Assembly (NCBI GenBank): GCA_021229015.1
Contig: CM037789.1
Span: 26,484,782-26,548,781 of the forward strand
Source of the DNA: Solen grandis
Lineage: Eukaryota; Mollusca; Bivalvia; Adapedonta; Solenidae
Direction of reading: 5' to 3'
DNA length: 64,000 bases
Below the pieces are notes generated by a model. The model searched no databases. It was not told where the DNA came from and worked only from the letters and a program-made list of their open reading frames with translations. The position numbers and the translations under genes are program-made. Below, piece after piece: positions 1 through 13,500 of the stretch. Every line of letters starts with the position of its first letter. Positions within the stretch are counted from its first letter, which is position 1.

Positions 1-219
1 TTGTCGCAATATAACCTACAGTTATTATATATCCGAGATTTTGCAGCTACAACTATTATATATTCGAGGTATGCAATATAAGCTACAAATATAATACATT
101 CGAGATATATCTCAATATAAGCTCCACATGTTTTAATTTTCAGATAAACGAGTAAGAACACATTTAGAGTTATTTAATATCGTACTACAATTTGAATGCA
201 TATGTTTTCCACCAATCAG

Positions 220-285
220 GCGGCTGTATTGGACCGATTACAGATTAGACGCTATCGAGACGGTGGATTATGATGGCCTGCATAG
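220..285 (+). CDS. LRP2: LRP2 exon 1 of window: propeller strand
   Basis: Follows acceptor ACCAATCAG and ends at donor GTACGA. It encodes [20 protein letters not shown] plus HR, a YWTD strand (LDLR class B). The split Arg codon joins in frame to the exon at 1491. Earlier exons lie before the window. Confidence 0.85.
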
Positions 286-3200
286 GTACGAGATTCTCGA
301 ATATAACCCGCGAGATTTGGTCTCAGTAACTCCCAGAGTTCTAGGCAGAGTTATCGATCGTTGAAGAATATTTGTCGAATATTTATCTAACGGTAAAAAC
401 AGTATGTTTCGTTGGGATTTGTTTTCGTTGATGACACAAACCACGAATATCAGTCCCAATGAAATTGGTTCTTACAATAAGGAACTAAATTTTTTGGGAT
501 GTGAATCTAATTATATAGTCATACAAACATATTAACATACAAACATGTTAAATTATTGGTGTTTTCGGCTCAAAATATTTGAAATATATATTAAATTGTT
601 ACCCTACCTTAAGTACTGGTTTTGCCATTTTTCTCTATAGGTGCCTGTTCAAAATGTCGCCAAATTCTTCATGATTCATAGACGTATTTATAGTTTACAA
701 AAAAAAAATCTAAGAATTTATTGATTGATCTTGCCAAATATAACAGACTCATTCAGAGTTGTTTTGATTTTTTTTAGATATAACACGTACCATATTTGTT
801 ATTGAACTTATCATGGTGTATCCATTAAATACCTATACAAACTATAGGATTAAGATAAAACACCTTTTTTTCTAAATCTGACCTGAGTAATACAGAAATG
901 ATGGTTTAAGAAAAGATTTTACCATACTGGGATTTAAACCCACAACCCCCATTTTTAAAGCAGTTGATAGCAAATTAACTTGTTTGTAGACGCTTTTTAC
1001 ATGGAGGTAATGCATTTGATTCTCACTACCTTAAATCATCAATCATACCTGGTGGCCAAGAAGTTAGATCGTCCGCTTCGGAAGCGGCAGGTCGTGACAT
1101 ACCATAGTCGTAAAAAATGGCACTGTTATAGCTTCCTTGCTTGGAACATATAAGGTCAGTTCCAGGACTGGTTGGCCCGGTGTCAGGATAATGTGACTGG
1201 GTGTGGTATCATGCCACATGTATACGGCATGATAATGCAGTGTGCCAGCACTATATCTGTCTCAAGTAGACACAGTCACAAAATGACTGAAATTATATAA
1301 AACATAAAACGTAAACACTTGAAGGTTATTTTCATCTAGAAACACTTTTGTTCCAAAATTTCAAATGACTGATTCCTCCAAATGATTGAAGTACCGTCGG
1401 TTGGACGTTAAACCCAACAAAACCTTAACTTAGTTGAAGGCTATGTTGAAGGAATCAACGACCTTAAAATAGAATAATTATACTTTTCAGACACACCATT
1501 ATATCCAGTGGTATAAACATTCCGGCGCCCGTCGGTCTCAGCATGTTTGAGGACCAGCTCTACTGGGCAGACATTACCAAAATGGCTGTTCTTCGAGTGG
1601 GCAAGTTCGATCGTGGCCGAGGCACACCGGTTTGGACTTCGAGCGTAAAACCGAGTTCGATTAAAATTTTTCATCCCGTTTTACAAAAATTTCCTGGAAG
1701 AAGTAAGTCTATTTTTAGCTTTCCAGGCCTTGTGTTTTAATGGTACTTAAAAATGATTTTCATACTCAGACTCAAAATATGTAATTAGTTTCAGAATGAC
1801 TTTGAGCATATTTTATACTCAAATTTGAGACTTAAGACCGTGCCTAGGTATTTCCGAGAACACGCGGCCTGGGCACTAAGTGTCCGTCTTTCGACCATCG
1901 CCATCAAATCCTTCAAACGAGGTTTCCTCCAATTTTCATACATACAGAGATATTCCTATGGAGATCCCCTTTTTACATTTCTTTAACAAAAATCGTGTGC
2001 ATAAATGTTGCCATAGGAACTTACATTTATACCAATTAGATCATTTCACTTCGAATTGAGACGTAAACCTACGCAAATCAATGAGCACTTCCTGAACTCT
2101 ACATGCTGGTGTAAATTTCCACACATCTTCAATGAAAAAACAACAAAAAAACATACATTTGAGCCAGTCGCCGATTGGTAAACTTAAATCAGCGAATTAT
2201 ACCGGGTATTGCCTATTCTCTGTTGAAATGGTCTATTGGTTAACATGAAAAGGGATGAAAAAAGAAGATATAGGAAAAGGCGATATAAGTTTGAGTATTG
2301 GATAATACAAAGCAGATTTTAAACTGATCTAAATGTATGTCAAACAAATACGCCGTAGATCGTTCATGTTCAGGAGAACACACCGACATTTGATTGAATA
2401 ATGCGAGATTTCCGTTTGCCTAACATCTTATTATCCCCCCTTTGTTTTTCAGTTCAAAATCCGTGTGTACAATCACGCTGTTCACATTTCTGTGTCCTGA
2501 CTCATACGACAGACAATAATGGGCTGGGATACAGATGTGTTTGCGAAGCCGGGTATCAGCTTGGAAAGGATGGGCGCGCGTGCCAAAGTAAGCCAGTCGA
2601 GCAGTATCTTTTATGTGTTATATCTTATCCAAAATGTACACAAAATAATGGAGTAACGATGAAGTCCTTATCTAGAAAAAAGACATTTTCGAAATAGGTC
2701 TCATTTATTTGCTTTTGTCATTTTAAAAGAGGAGTCTTCATTCCATTTTGGCGCATGCGCGTTCCGCTTATGAAGAAAGTTTGTGAACAAACAATTCAGT
2801 AAATCGGATATAGTCTATAACGATTCATTATTACCATGTCCTCGTCTATTTTTAGTTCACCTGAGCACAAAGTGCTCAAGGTGAGCTTTTGTGATCGCCC
2901 TTCGTCCGTCGTCCGGCGTCGTGCGTCGTCCGTCGTCAATTTGCTTTAAACGACATCTCCTCTGAAACCGCTGGACAGAATTTGATTAAACTTGGCAGGA
3001 ATGTTCCTTGGGTGAGGCTCTACAAAAGTTGCTATAATAAAGTTGATCCATGAAGAACTCTGGTTACCATGGCTACAAAAAGAAACATAATTTGAAAACT
3101 TTAAAAATCATCTCCTTCAAAACTACTGGCCAGATTTCAAAATAATTTGGTACAGATCTTCCTTGGGTCTACCTCTACCAAAGTTGCTAAAATTATTCTG

Positions 3201-6200
3201 ATCCGTAAATAAACATGGCCGCCAGGGGCGGGGCTTATTTTCCTTATATGTATATAGAGAAACCTTTAAACAACATCTCCTCTGAAACCACTGGACAGAA
3301 TTTGATTAAACTTGGCAGGGATGATCCTTGGGTCAACCTTCACAAAAGTTGCTAAAATAAACTTGATCCATGTAGAACTCTGGTTGCCATGGCAACAAAA
3401 AGAAGAAAAAAATGAAAACTTTAAAAATCATCTTCTTCAAAACTACTGGCCAGATTTTAAAATAAATTGGTACAGATGTTCCTTGGGTCAACCTTTACGA
3501 AAGTTGCTAAAATTATTCCGATCCGTTAAAAAAACATGGCCGCCAGGGGCGGGGCTTATTTGCCTAATATGTACATGTATATAGAGAAACCTTTAAACAA
3601 CATCTCCTCTGAAACCACTGGACAGAATTTGATTAAACTTGGCAGGGATGATCCTTGGGTCAACCTTCACAAAAGTTGCTAAAATAAACTTGATCCATGT
3701 AGAACTCTGGTTGTCATGGCAACAAAATGAAAAATAATTTGAAAACTTTAAAAATCATCTTCTTCAAAACTACTGGCCAGATTTTAAAATAAATTGGAAC
3801 AGATGTTCCTTGGGTCAACCTCTACCAAAGTTGCTAAAAAATTTCCGATCCGTAAAAAACATGGCCGCCAGGGGCGGGGCTTATTTGCCTTATATGTATA
3901 TAGGGAAAACTTTAATCAACATTTACTCTGAAACCACTGGACAGAATTTGATTAAACTTGGCAGGAATGATCCTTGGATCAACCTTCACAAAAGTTCCTA
4001 ATATAAACTTGATCCATATAGAACTCTGGTTGCCATGGCAACAAAAAGGAAAAAAATATGAAAACTTTAAAAATCATCTTCTTCAAAACTACTGGCCAGA
4101 TTTTAAAATAAATTGGTACAGATGTTCCTTGGGTCAACCTATTTATCTCAGGTGAGCGATTTAGGGCCATCATGGGCCTCTTGTTTTCTTTGGGGTTACT
4201 ACTTAATAAATAAACTAAATAAATACATTTATACATATATAAATCGAACTGTCAATAATCAATCTTCATTTTTACAGGCATTGACGAATTCCTACTTTTC
4301 ACAACAAAACACTCAATCAGGGCCATCCCGCTAGAGGGCGCGCGAAGCCTAGCAATGGACGCAATTACACCAGTTGTTGGACAGACCAGCACCCGGAAGG
4401 GCAACAGTTTTGTTGCCATTGACTACAGTGTCGACAACAAGGAGTTGTACTTCTCGGATATCTATAACCGTGTACTGCTGAAGTCTCCGTTGAGAAATAC
4501 AAGTAAATATTTGTTTTCGTATTTGTTTAACTTCGCCTAAGGCCAAAAAAAACAAAAAAAACGTAACTAATGGCCGTCGACCTATTTTATTTAAGCTCCG
4601 AGGAAATCAATAATAAAAAGCATAAAAACCCGCAATACAAGTAAAAATAAATACGTTCCCGGATTTTTAATGAAAATTAATATTTAAAGTAATAAAAATT
4701 GATATTTGACAAAAGAACCTATAAACATGACAATGGAAATTGCCTTAGAAAGAAAAGAAAGTGATCCTTTTATTACGTTAGTCTAAGCTCAATACGAGGT
4801 ATTCGTGATACTGATGATGTCAGAATGAGAAAACTGACATTTTTAACTTTCCAGGTGTAACCCCTATTTTGGCGACGGATATCCGGTCGGTGGAAGGTCT
4901 AAGTTTAGACTGGATATCTAGAAACCTCTACTTCACTGATCATTTCACCAAGACGGTGTCAGTAATGCGCCTGGACCACCCAGATCAGAGACGGGTTCTG
5001 CTGACGAATTTGGGGAGTCCCCGGTCAATTGTTGTCCATCCTGCCAAAGGGTATACGATAACACTCGAAAGTTCGAAAGTAGAGGCAGAGCGATCACTCA
5101 CCACATATAGTCTGGGATAAAATTCAATATAACTGATGACGTCATCAGACCTCTCTGCTGTGTTTTAAGTTGCAAGCCAGACTTCCTTTCAGAACAGCCG
5201 CGTAATACGAACGTTTATGTAAAAATAATAGAACGCAGTCTACAAATGTTGTTTGTGCACGTGCCCGGTAAAAAATCAGAATCTGATAAATATGAAGTCG
5301 CACAAAACAATCTTCATTTGGGGTTCGATAAGCCTTTTTATTTACTTACATTCAAGGCATTGTCGTTTCTATTTTTTTCCCTAATTATGTTGAATATTCG
5401 CTAAATTATCATTTTGCTCACAGTCACTTTCAGCTCTGCATGTCAACTTTTGATTCCACTTAACCGGTTTAACAAATACCTCGTGTTTGTTACAAAATCC
5501 ATGAAACAAAAGTACGTTATTCTGCTCTGTGTAAAAATCACGCAGCAAAATCAACCTCGCGACCATTGACTTCTTCCTTTAGGAAATCCAACTTGTTAAT
5601 ATAAAAATTCTGACTATTCTGTTTTCAGCTTGTATGAGTCGAAAAACCACCAGTTTAATGTGACCGCACCATACTAGATGTTGTGAAAACCTCTATATTG
5701 TCTTAATCCCTCCAAATTGAAATAAATAACTAGAGTAACACGGTCAAAGATAGACTTCTTCTCAACCAAAATACATCTGATTGACGTATCAAAGGTTTAG
5801 AATAAAACCTCAGCTTTTATGGCCTTCAGTATTATGAATAATTATTATATATACAAATGTTCAGTTTTTAACTTATTTTTAATTTTCTTTAAAAGGTATA
5901 TCTTCTTCGCTGATTGGTTGAAGAATGCTAACGCCCATCCCTTCATCGGCCGTTGCCATGGTGACGGATCCAATATGACTAAGATCCACAGATATGAATT
6001 AGGTTGGCCGAATGGGATTTGCGTTGATTACGAAACAGACAGAGTATATTGGGTGGACGCCCTCTTTGACAGGTATTTTATTAATATTTTTATTTCAATT
6101 TATTTTTAGCTCACTAAAGCTCAATATGCTTAATGTGGGCTACTGGCATCAAACTTCACCCATCGCCATTCTTCGTTGGCCATCATAAAAAAAATCTCTT

Positions 6201-8729
6201 CTGAAACCAATATGCAGAATTTGGTGGAACATAGCAGGGATGTCTACTGGGTGGACATTTAGAGAAATAGTTCAAATCATCTTGACTCAAGGCAAAATTG
6301 GAAAATCATTTATTTTATAACTTTCAAAAATCGTCAGAATTCAATTTCATTTGGAATAAATAATTACTTCATGGAAGCCGGGTTATTACGCTGATTCAAG
6401 GGGAATAACCCTAATATAATTTCCCAAATTTTGACATGACTCTATTTAGGCTGGTCTGGAGCACTGCTGTCCGCTAACACCTTCTCCTCTTTTGCACACA
6501 GACGATGTAAGGATCATCATTCATGTTTCATCAATATAAATTAGTAAAAATCTGCATCAATCGAAATATACAATCTTCATATGGTATGACTCTTTCTGAT
6601 AGTACACTAGCTTTATCTATTTTAGGTTGCAACACACCAATTTAGATGGAAATGACCTTCAAACTATTCCCGGGTTAAAACTTGTCCATCCATTTGGAGT
6701 AGCCGTATTGAGAGGTAGTTTTAACATTACAGTACTGTAAAATCATTTATTTTCCTTGACATTAAATTTCGTTGTTTATGTACCAAGGGGGATTTCGTTT
6801 ATTCGTGGATCTATGTTCTAGACAGCGTGAGGTCTATATAAAGGACAGGTTTTCGTGGGGATTCTCCTCGAAAACGACGAAAATTAGTGTCCCACGAAAA
6901 TTAATGATTTCACAGTAGTTGTGTTGTTGTTTTGGTTGTCATTAAGACAGTTTTCAACCATACAGCGATAACCAGATTACAAAAGATAAGGACACCCAGA
7001 GCTTACAGTGAACTCATGGGTTGACCTACCGACAATCTGCAGTTTAGCAGAAAAGAATGCTTACGCAAGAAATCTAATCGGTCATACCGAGACTCGAACC
7101 CATATCGGTGAGGGGCTATTTGACAGTAACAGAGCATTATCGGCTGTAATTTAACTTAATCAACATGTCACATGGAGATTGAAGATTTCACGTGTATCTG
7201 GAAATTCAAAGAAATAGATTAGGTTTACATAAATAACTTTAAGTCTTATACATTTAAAATATAATTTTAACCCCAACTTTGAGCAAACTTTGAGCAAACT
7301 ATGATTGATTAAGATTGCGAACATCAGCGTCTTATTTACTCCTCAACGTCTGACCTCTTTGGTAGTTTTGGTCTTAACCGGAAGTGGGTAGGTACACATT
7401 TTCTTGTTACAAAGCAATTGGCTGTCGAATTTAATTACCATATTTAATAATTTCTATATCTAATTTTTGCTGTTCCATTTAAAATGATCAATATGTTAAG
7501 AAGTGATGGTATGCACATAGATACATATACAAAGAAAACGCTTCGAAATTTTCAAATTAAGGATGTCCACAATAATTCGATACACTCGGTTTTTATCGCT
7601 GTCGGTAATCAAAATTAGCCGATCAGTGTACTGAGATTACGCCCATTGGAAATCAAGATCGGCAGTCAAGCTTGTCGTTCTCGTGAGTGAAATTAAGAAG
7701 TACGAGTGTCATCCAGAAATGAATGAGAGTTGCGTAAATACGTAAAAACTATAAGTGTTACTCACAAAATCTCTTCATCGTCCCTCAATATAATCTCCCG
7801 CGGATGCAATGGTCGACTCCCATCTTTTTGGCAGATTCCGAACTCCCGTTGCTAGGCAACCTTTGTTGATGTCCCTAACGACCGCGTTCACGGCGACATA
7901 TAGTTCATGCCAAAAAAACAGTCCAGCAGGCTAAAAAGTTAACTCTGAACATACATTTATAATATTGAAGTACTAATATACATGTACATACAGAAATTGT
8001 TTTATTTGCAAAACCGGAAGTTAACTCAGTACATATGCAAATTCTATTTGGGGGTCAGAGTTCATCTACCTCACCGACTGGAAGCTTCAGACGGTCAGCA
8101 GGATGAACAAGCATACAAGAGAGGTCACGACCCTTTTGGAGGGTGTGGAATTCTTACGAAGTCTTCGCATTTATTCCAGTAGTCTACAGAAAATTCCAGG
8201 TAAATTATCCTGAGGCCAAATAGCTATGTTTCTGGTGTCGTTGCAAAAGAAAGCAAAAGGGTCAGTTGGTACGACCTTTTTTTGAAGATGCATTCATATG
8301 TTAAGTTGGGTTTTATTTTTATGTATATTTGTTCATAATTATCCTGAAAGCTTTAATTTTATAATGTTGGGTTGATACGTCCAAACCATAGTTTTATTAT
8401 TACATGTATATTAATTTATACTCAAAATTACGGATTCCATTTTAAATGATGTCCAATATATAACATATTTTTTCTGCTTGTTACAATTTGTCCATTATGT
8501 AGTAGTCAAAGATAGTCCAATTTGTTACGAGAAAGATCGTGTTACAGAAAATCATCCATGTGGGACCAGTAATGGCGGATGTTCCCATTTCTGTTTCCCG
8601 GTTCCCGGATTAACGTCTGTCATACGCACATGTGGCTGTCCCTTTGGGCAAAAGCTGGGTCCAGACAGTCTTCAGTGTGTGGTCAATGATGACGAAAAAT
8701 CTTCTTCAGGTATAGTTTGTAATCATCTA

Positions 8730-8769
<40 letters not shown>

Positions 8770-10512
8770 CCCGTGTGTCTGTTTCCTTGACACCGTTCGT
8801 CCGTCGACCCTTATCTGCCGCCTGCGATTTATGTCTGTCTGTTGTCTGACAGCTCCCGTCCCTCCGTGTGTATGGCTGTCTAATCACTTATCTTTTTGTC
8901 ACTGTGTCCGACTTTGATTTTGTGTTGCTGTTTCATAAGTTTAAGTCTAAAAACCTACAAACATTAACATCAGATTGATGCATCTTAATATACTGTATAT
9001 GTCTATATCCATGCTTTTTTTCTCAAAGAGTTCCAGTACATACAATGTATCTATCGGTCATCTGTCTGTTTTGTTTTGTGTAGTGGTGTCTGAGGGTGTA
9101 CTTACCGTTCGTCCGTTGTCCGTAGATTTGTTCATATGTGCGTTCTTTCGACAAATCTTGAATCTGATTTTCTGAATACGTTTTATCAATAAAATCCTGA
9201 AAATTTACATGTGAATATATGTCTTTTTGAAGTTAATGCATCTCCTTCAGTTTCTTCGATGGACAAATTCTGTAGCTAAAGCAACATTACTGTTTATGGC
9301 AAGCTCATGTACAACTTTTTTACATTGACATTTAAAATGACTTTGTATCAATATGAAGTAATTGTGAAAATCTCGGTTAATCATTTACATTTATTTATAA
9401 TTTCGTTGATAGTTTGTGAAATATCCATCTTTAGACTGCAGCGATGACAGCAAGTTTCTGTGTAAGTCAGGACGGTGTGTATCCAGGGGTTACGTTTGTG
9501 ACGGCGATGATGATTGCATGGACAACAGCGACGAGGACGATTGCCAGCATGGTATTCCGTTAATTATTTAGCCAGTTCCCTCCCTTTGTTTCATTATTAA
9601 CTCACTGACCTTTATGTACTTGTGAATTTATTGTGATTTCCTATGAAGTTCGTATATATTCCATTTGTGATCATAGACAAAATATTTTCTGCTTACTCGT
9701 TTTTAAAGCAGCTCGTTCACAGTTAGAAATAAAAAAAAGTTGCTTTTTCTTCTCTCCATCGTGTATGTTGGGGATGTCTGTTTTTCCCGACAAATAAAAA
9801 AGCAAGTCACATTGTACGGGAAAACGCTATTTCTCGTAAAGGAAGTTACGGGAATTCAGGTTAGATATAGAATATGGTATCCCTTAAGCAGGGGATTGCT
9901 GTACCACGTGACACAATGCGTCTTCGCCAATCCCGGGAATCGGTAGAGTGGATGTGATCAGTCACACTGAAAATAGGTTTTATCATTCTAAATATAGGTT
10001 AATCGTTCGTAACGCTATTGTCTCCTGGTTATTGATAGAGGTAAAACACATAAATATGTAGTTTCAAATCATTTTCTTAGTCAATGACCATAATAGACGA
10101 ACATGCTGCTTTAAAGCATCGTTGGAAACACACGAGCGTCATATTTCGTATCTCTACATTTATCCTTGACAGATGTAGTGAGTCTTAATTATCTGACGAT
10201 GCTATAAACAATATTCGGCAAATAGAACATGACTATAATTCAAGGACTGCAATGCCAATATAACCGTTTTGCTTATCATTCCAGACTCCAGTTGCTCGGG
10301 GGACAAGTTCCGTTGTAACAACGGTAAGTGCATCAAGAGTCATTGGAAGTGTGACGGGGATGATGACTGTGGGGACATGTCGGACGAAACCCAGTGTCGT
10401 GAGTTGACTCTGCCTCGTGGGTGGTGGTGGTGGTAGTGTAGGGGTGGTGGTGGTAGTGAAATTGATGATGACGTTGATTGTGTTTTGGTTGATAAAATTA
10501 ATTGATAATGAA

Positions 10513-10563
<51 letters not shown>

Positions 10564-13500
10564 TGTGTGGGTCACTTGTGTGAATGAATGATGATGATGA
10601 TGATGATGATATTACTGGCAGTGGTTAAAACCATGATTACCGGTAAAAGACAATAAAAAACTCCGATTTATCATTCAATATACTGTTGGCACCTGATGTC
10701 ATCAGCTATTTATAAAATCATGCCTCCTCTTCTATAGCCAACAAACAATGCGCTCCACAAGAGTTCCGGTGTAACAACTCGCTGTGTATCCACATCCGGC
10801 TGAAATGCAACACGGATAACGACTGTGGGGATGGTTCGGACGAAGGATCTTTTTGTGGTAGGTCAATTGTCAATATTTACAGCACGACTCTTTGTTTGGG
10901 TTTAGTTTTTGCTTCTTATAATCGCCGATTTACTTTGCAGTTCCGGGTCTCATTTCGCGCGCGCCGTGTCCCAAGGTATGCTTTCCAGTAATATCTGCAA
11001 CAAAACATTTTGATTGGACGTTAAACCCAACAGAACAAACAAAACAGTTTCATTAACAAAATGTTATTTTATTCATAGAGGATAAAAATCAAGCAATCAT
11101 AGTCAGAGAAGCATGTATATAGTTTTGATCATATTGACTATCATATTTTTCTGGTGTTCAAAAATATTTTTAAAAGATAACGTTAATTAAAATTTAATTA
11201 ATTTAGAATTAAAAAAACCAAAAAAAAAAAAAATGAAATAAAACAAATATACATGTATATCATGAGATGATAAATGTAAATTAAAAAAGAATGTAGGCGA
11301 AAATAGAATGTAAGAAAATATGACATTTAAAGTTAAAAAGAATGAGGAGTGCATTTTGAATGAATATTCAATTAATAAAAAATTAAAATAATTAAATGAA
11401 TAAACAAATTATCAAATAAATAGATAAGCACATGAATAACTTAACATACTAATTTTACCTTCATAAACAAACATATAAATCAGAAATAAAATAATTAATT
11501 TCTAATAAACAAACATTAATAAATTAGTAAGTAAGTAAATGAATGATAATATAAATTAATATAAAGGCAAACATATAAGTGTATAGTCCTTGTTTATCTG
11601 TATATATTTCTCCTTATACGAAGAGCAACACTTTACTCTGTTCGCGCAGTCTTTATACCAGTCTCCAAGCAGAGTTGTCGTTCGTTCCTCACATAACTTC
11701 TCTGCAATGGGCTCAGTGACAAGAATCTTGTCAAAACACTTATTAAACGTGGATTTAAGTGTATTTTAAGTATCAAAAGTATAGATAGATTGAATTAATA
11801 CTTTTTGAGTAAAATATTAATTTTGATTGTTATTATGGAAACCATTTTATGCCTTATTTCGCCGATGGGAAAATGCCGCAAACGCTTGTCTGCAAATGTA
11901 AATATTTACAGGTTCAGCTGGATATCGAAATTTATGACCATTTTTTTATTGTCATAATTTGTAATTTTGACGACCATTCCAAACTTCAGTGGTGCTATAT
12001 ATATACATTTCACAATTTATGGAGCCTATCTAGTCGTCCTTCAAATTAAATATTTGAACAACGGTCTGGATGACGTCATTTATTTGGAACTACTTTCTGA
12101 GCCCACCACAGAGATGAATGTAATGTAAGCCGATGTGTAAGAGAGTGTATTTATACATGTAAAAACATATGTAACTGAGACGCCCTAGGTAAGACATTTG
12201 TTGGGCAGTCTAGTTCAAATCTAGCATTTAAAAAATTTCTTTCAACTGCCTCGGTAGCGCAGTAGGTAGCGCGTCAGTCTCATAATCACACACATCAGAG
12301 CGATCTGAAGGTCGTGAGTTCGATCCTCACCCGGGGCAAAGTCTTTTGTAGCTCTCTCTCTTTGATATTTCAACTCAGAAAGTTGATATTATACCGAATC
12401 TCATTCGTTTAGTCTCTTTGGGTAACCTGTAAATAGAATTGGTAACTTTTGAGGGTGACGTGCTGTAAATCAGGACTTCGAATCTTAGAGTTGATACGGG
12501 GATATTAATGATTGATGTATCAATAAAATAAATGGCACCATTGTCGGCGTCCGTCGTAACATTATTTTCTGCTTGCAGAATTTAAACACGATATTTTTTA
12601 CGATTGTCTTTATTTGATTTCTATTGTTTTGATGGTTATTTACTTCTTTTTGCATATATACACATATGACATTGACTATTACACATACTTAAGATATTTG
12701 ATCCTGACCTTTATGTGTCCATACATAAATAGACTTATATTTGATACTGAAGATCTACTTTAACCCTTTCCCTCATATAGACTCATTTTGACGCACTCAA
12801 TAGGTATCACATAAAGCCTGATCTGCAGAAAACCACAGTTAAACCTTACCAAATTTAATTACAAAATCCTCATTTCCAGACCACTGAGGAGCAGCGAACA
12901 TAGGTCTTTTCATGGTGTCCTCTATGAGGGAAAGGGTTATGCTGATATACAGGCATATTTGACCTTGATCTTCACATTACATATACTTTAGATAGATAAA
13001 GTTATGTGACCTTGCCTTTAAGAATCTATAGATTAATTTGTAGAGATATATGACCTTGACCCCCCTTTTTTTTATTAGAAATGTATTTTTTATTTAAAAG
13101 CGAATATAATAAACCTTTAAAATTGAAAGTAAATAAATTAATAAAGATATAAAAAAAAAATATAAAAAAAATAAATAGACTAATAAATACCCTATACAAA
13201 TATATAAATGAAAAATATGTAAACATGTAATTAAGTAAATAAATGAATTACTTAGTAAGGTAATGAAGTAAATAAATAAATGAATATAATGGCAGCCATG
13301 TAAGTGTGAAAACCTTGTTGTATGTATAGATTTCTCTTTATATGGAGAAATACTCTACTCTGTTTCTTTATATATAAAAACATATGTAACTGGGACGCCC
13401 TAGGCAAAACAATTGTTTGACAGTCTACGTTCAAATTTAGCATTGAATATCTTTCTTACAACTGCCTCGGTAGCGCAGTAGGTAGCGCGTCAGTCTCATA

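Larger units (their letters stand above)
11560..13059 (+). repeat. tRNA-bearing repeat unit 1
   Basis: First of three related units. Shared markers in order: AT-rich GTAAGTAAATGAATG region, TCTCCTTATA, ACATATGTAACTGAGACGCCC, tRNA-Met, GAATTGGTAACTT, GGGTGACGTGCTGT, then TTATTTACTTCTTTTTGCA. It has a ~450-bp extra segment before the tRNA and, unlike the others, no tandem-core element; it has a MITE instead. Confidence 0.7.

Noticed and set aside
3312..4236. Several short open frames in E1 and similar ones in E3 with shared text (such as WLPWQQKE)
   Set aside because: They repeat with the element's tandem units and are not conserved as proteins; non-coding element core.
8054..8182. Open frame reading [16 protein letters not shown]
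   Set aside because: Wrong frame; the phase from exon 7 and YLTD similarity fix the frame [10 protein letters not shown].
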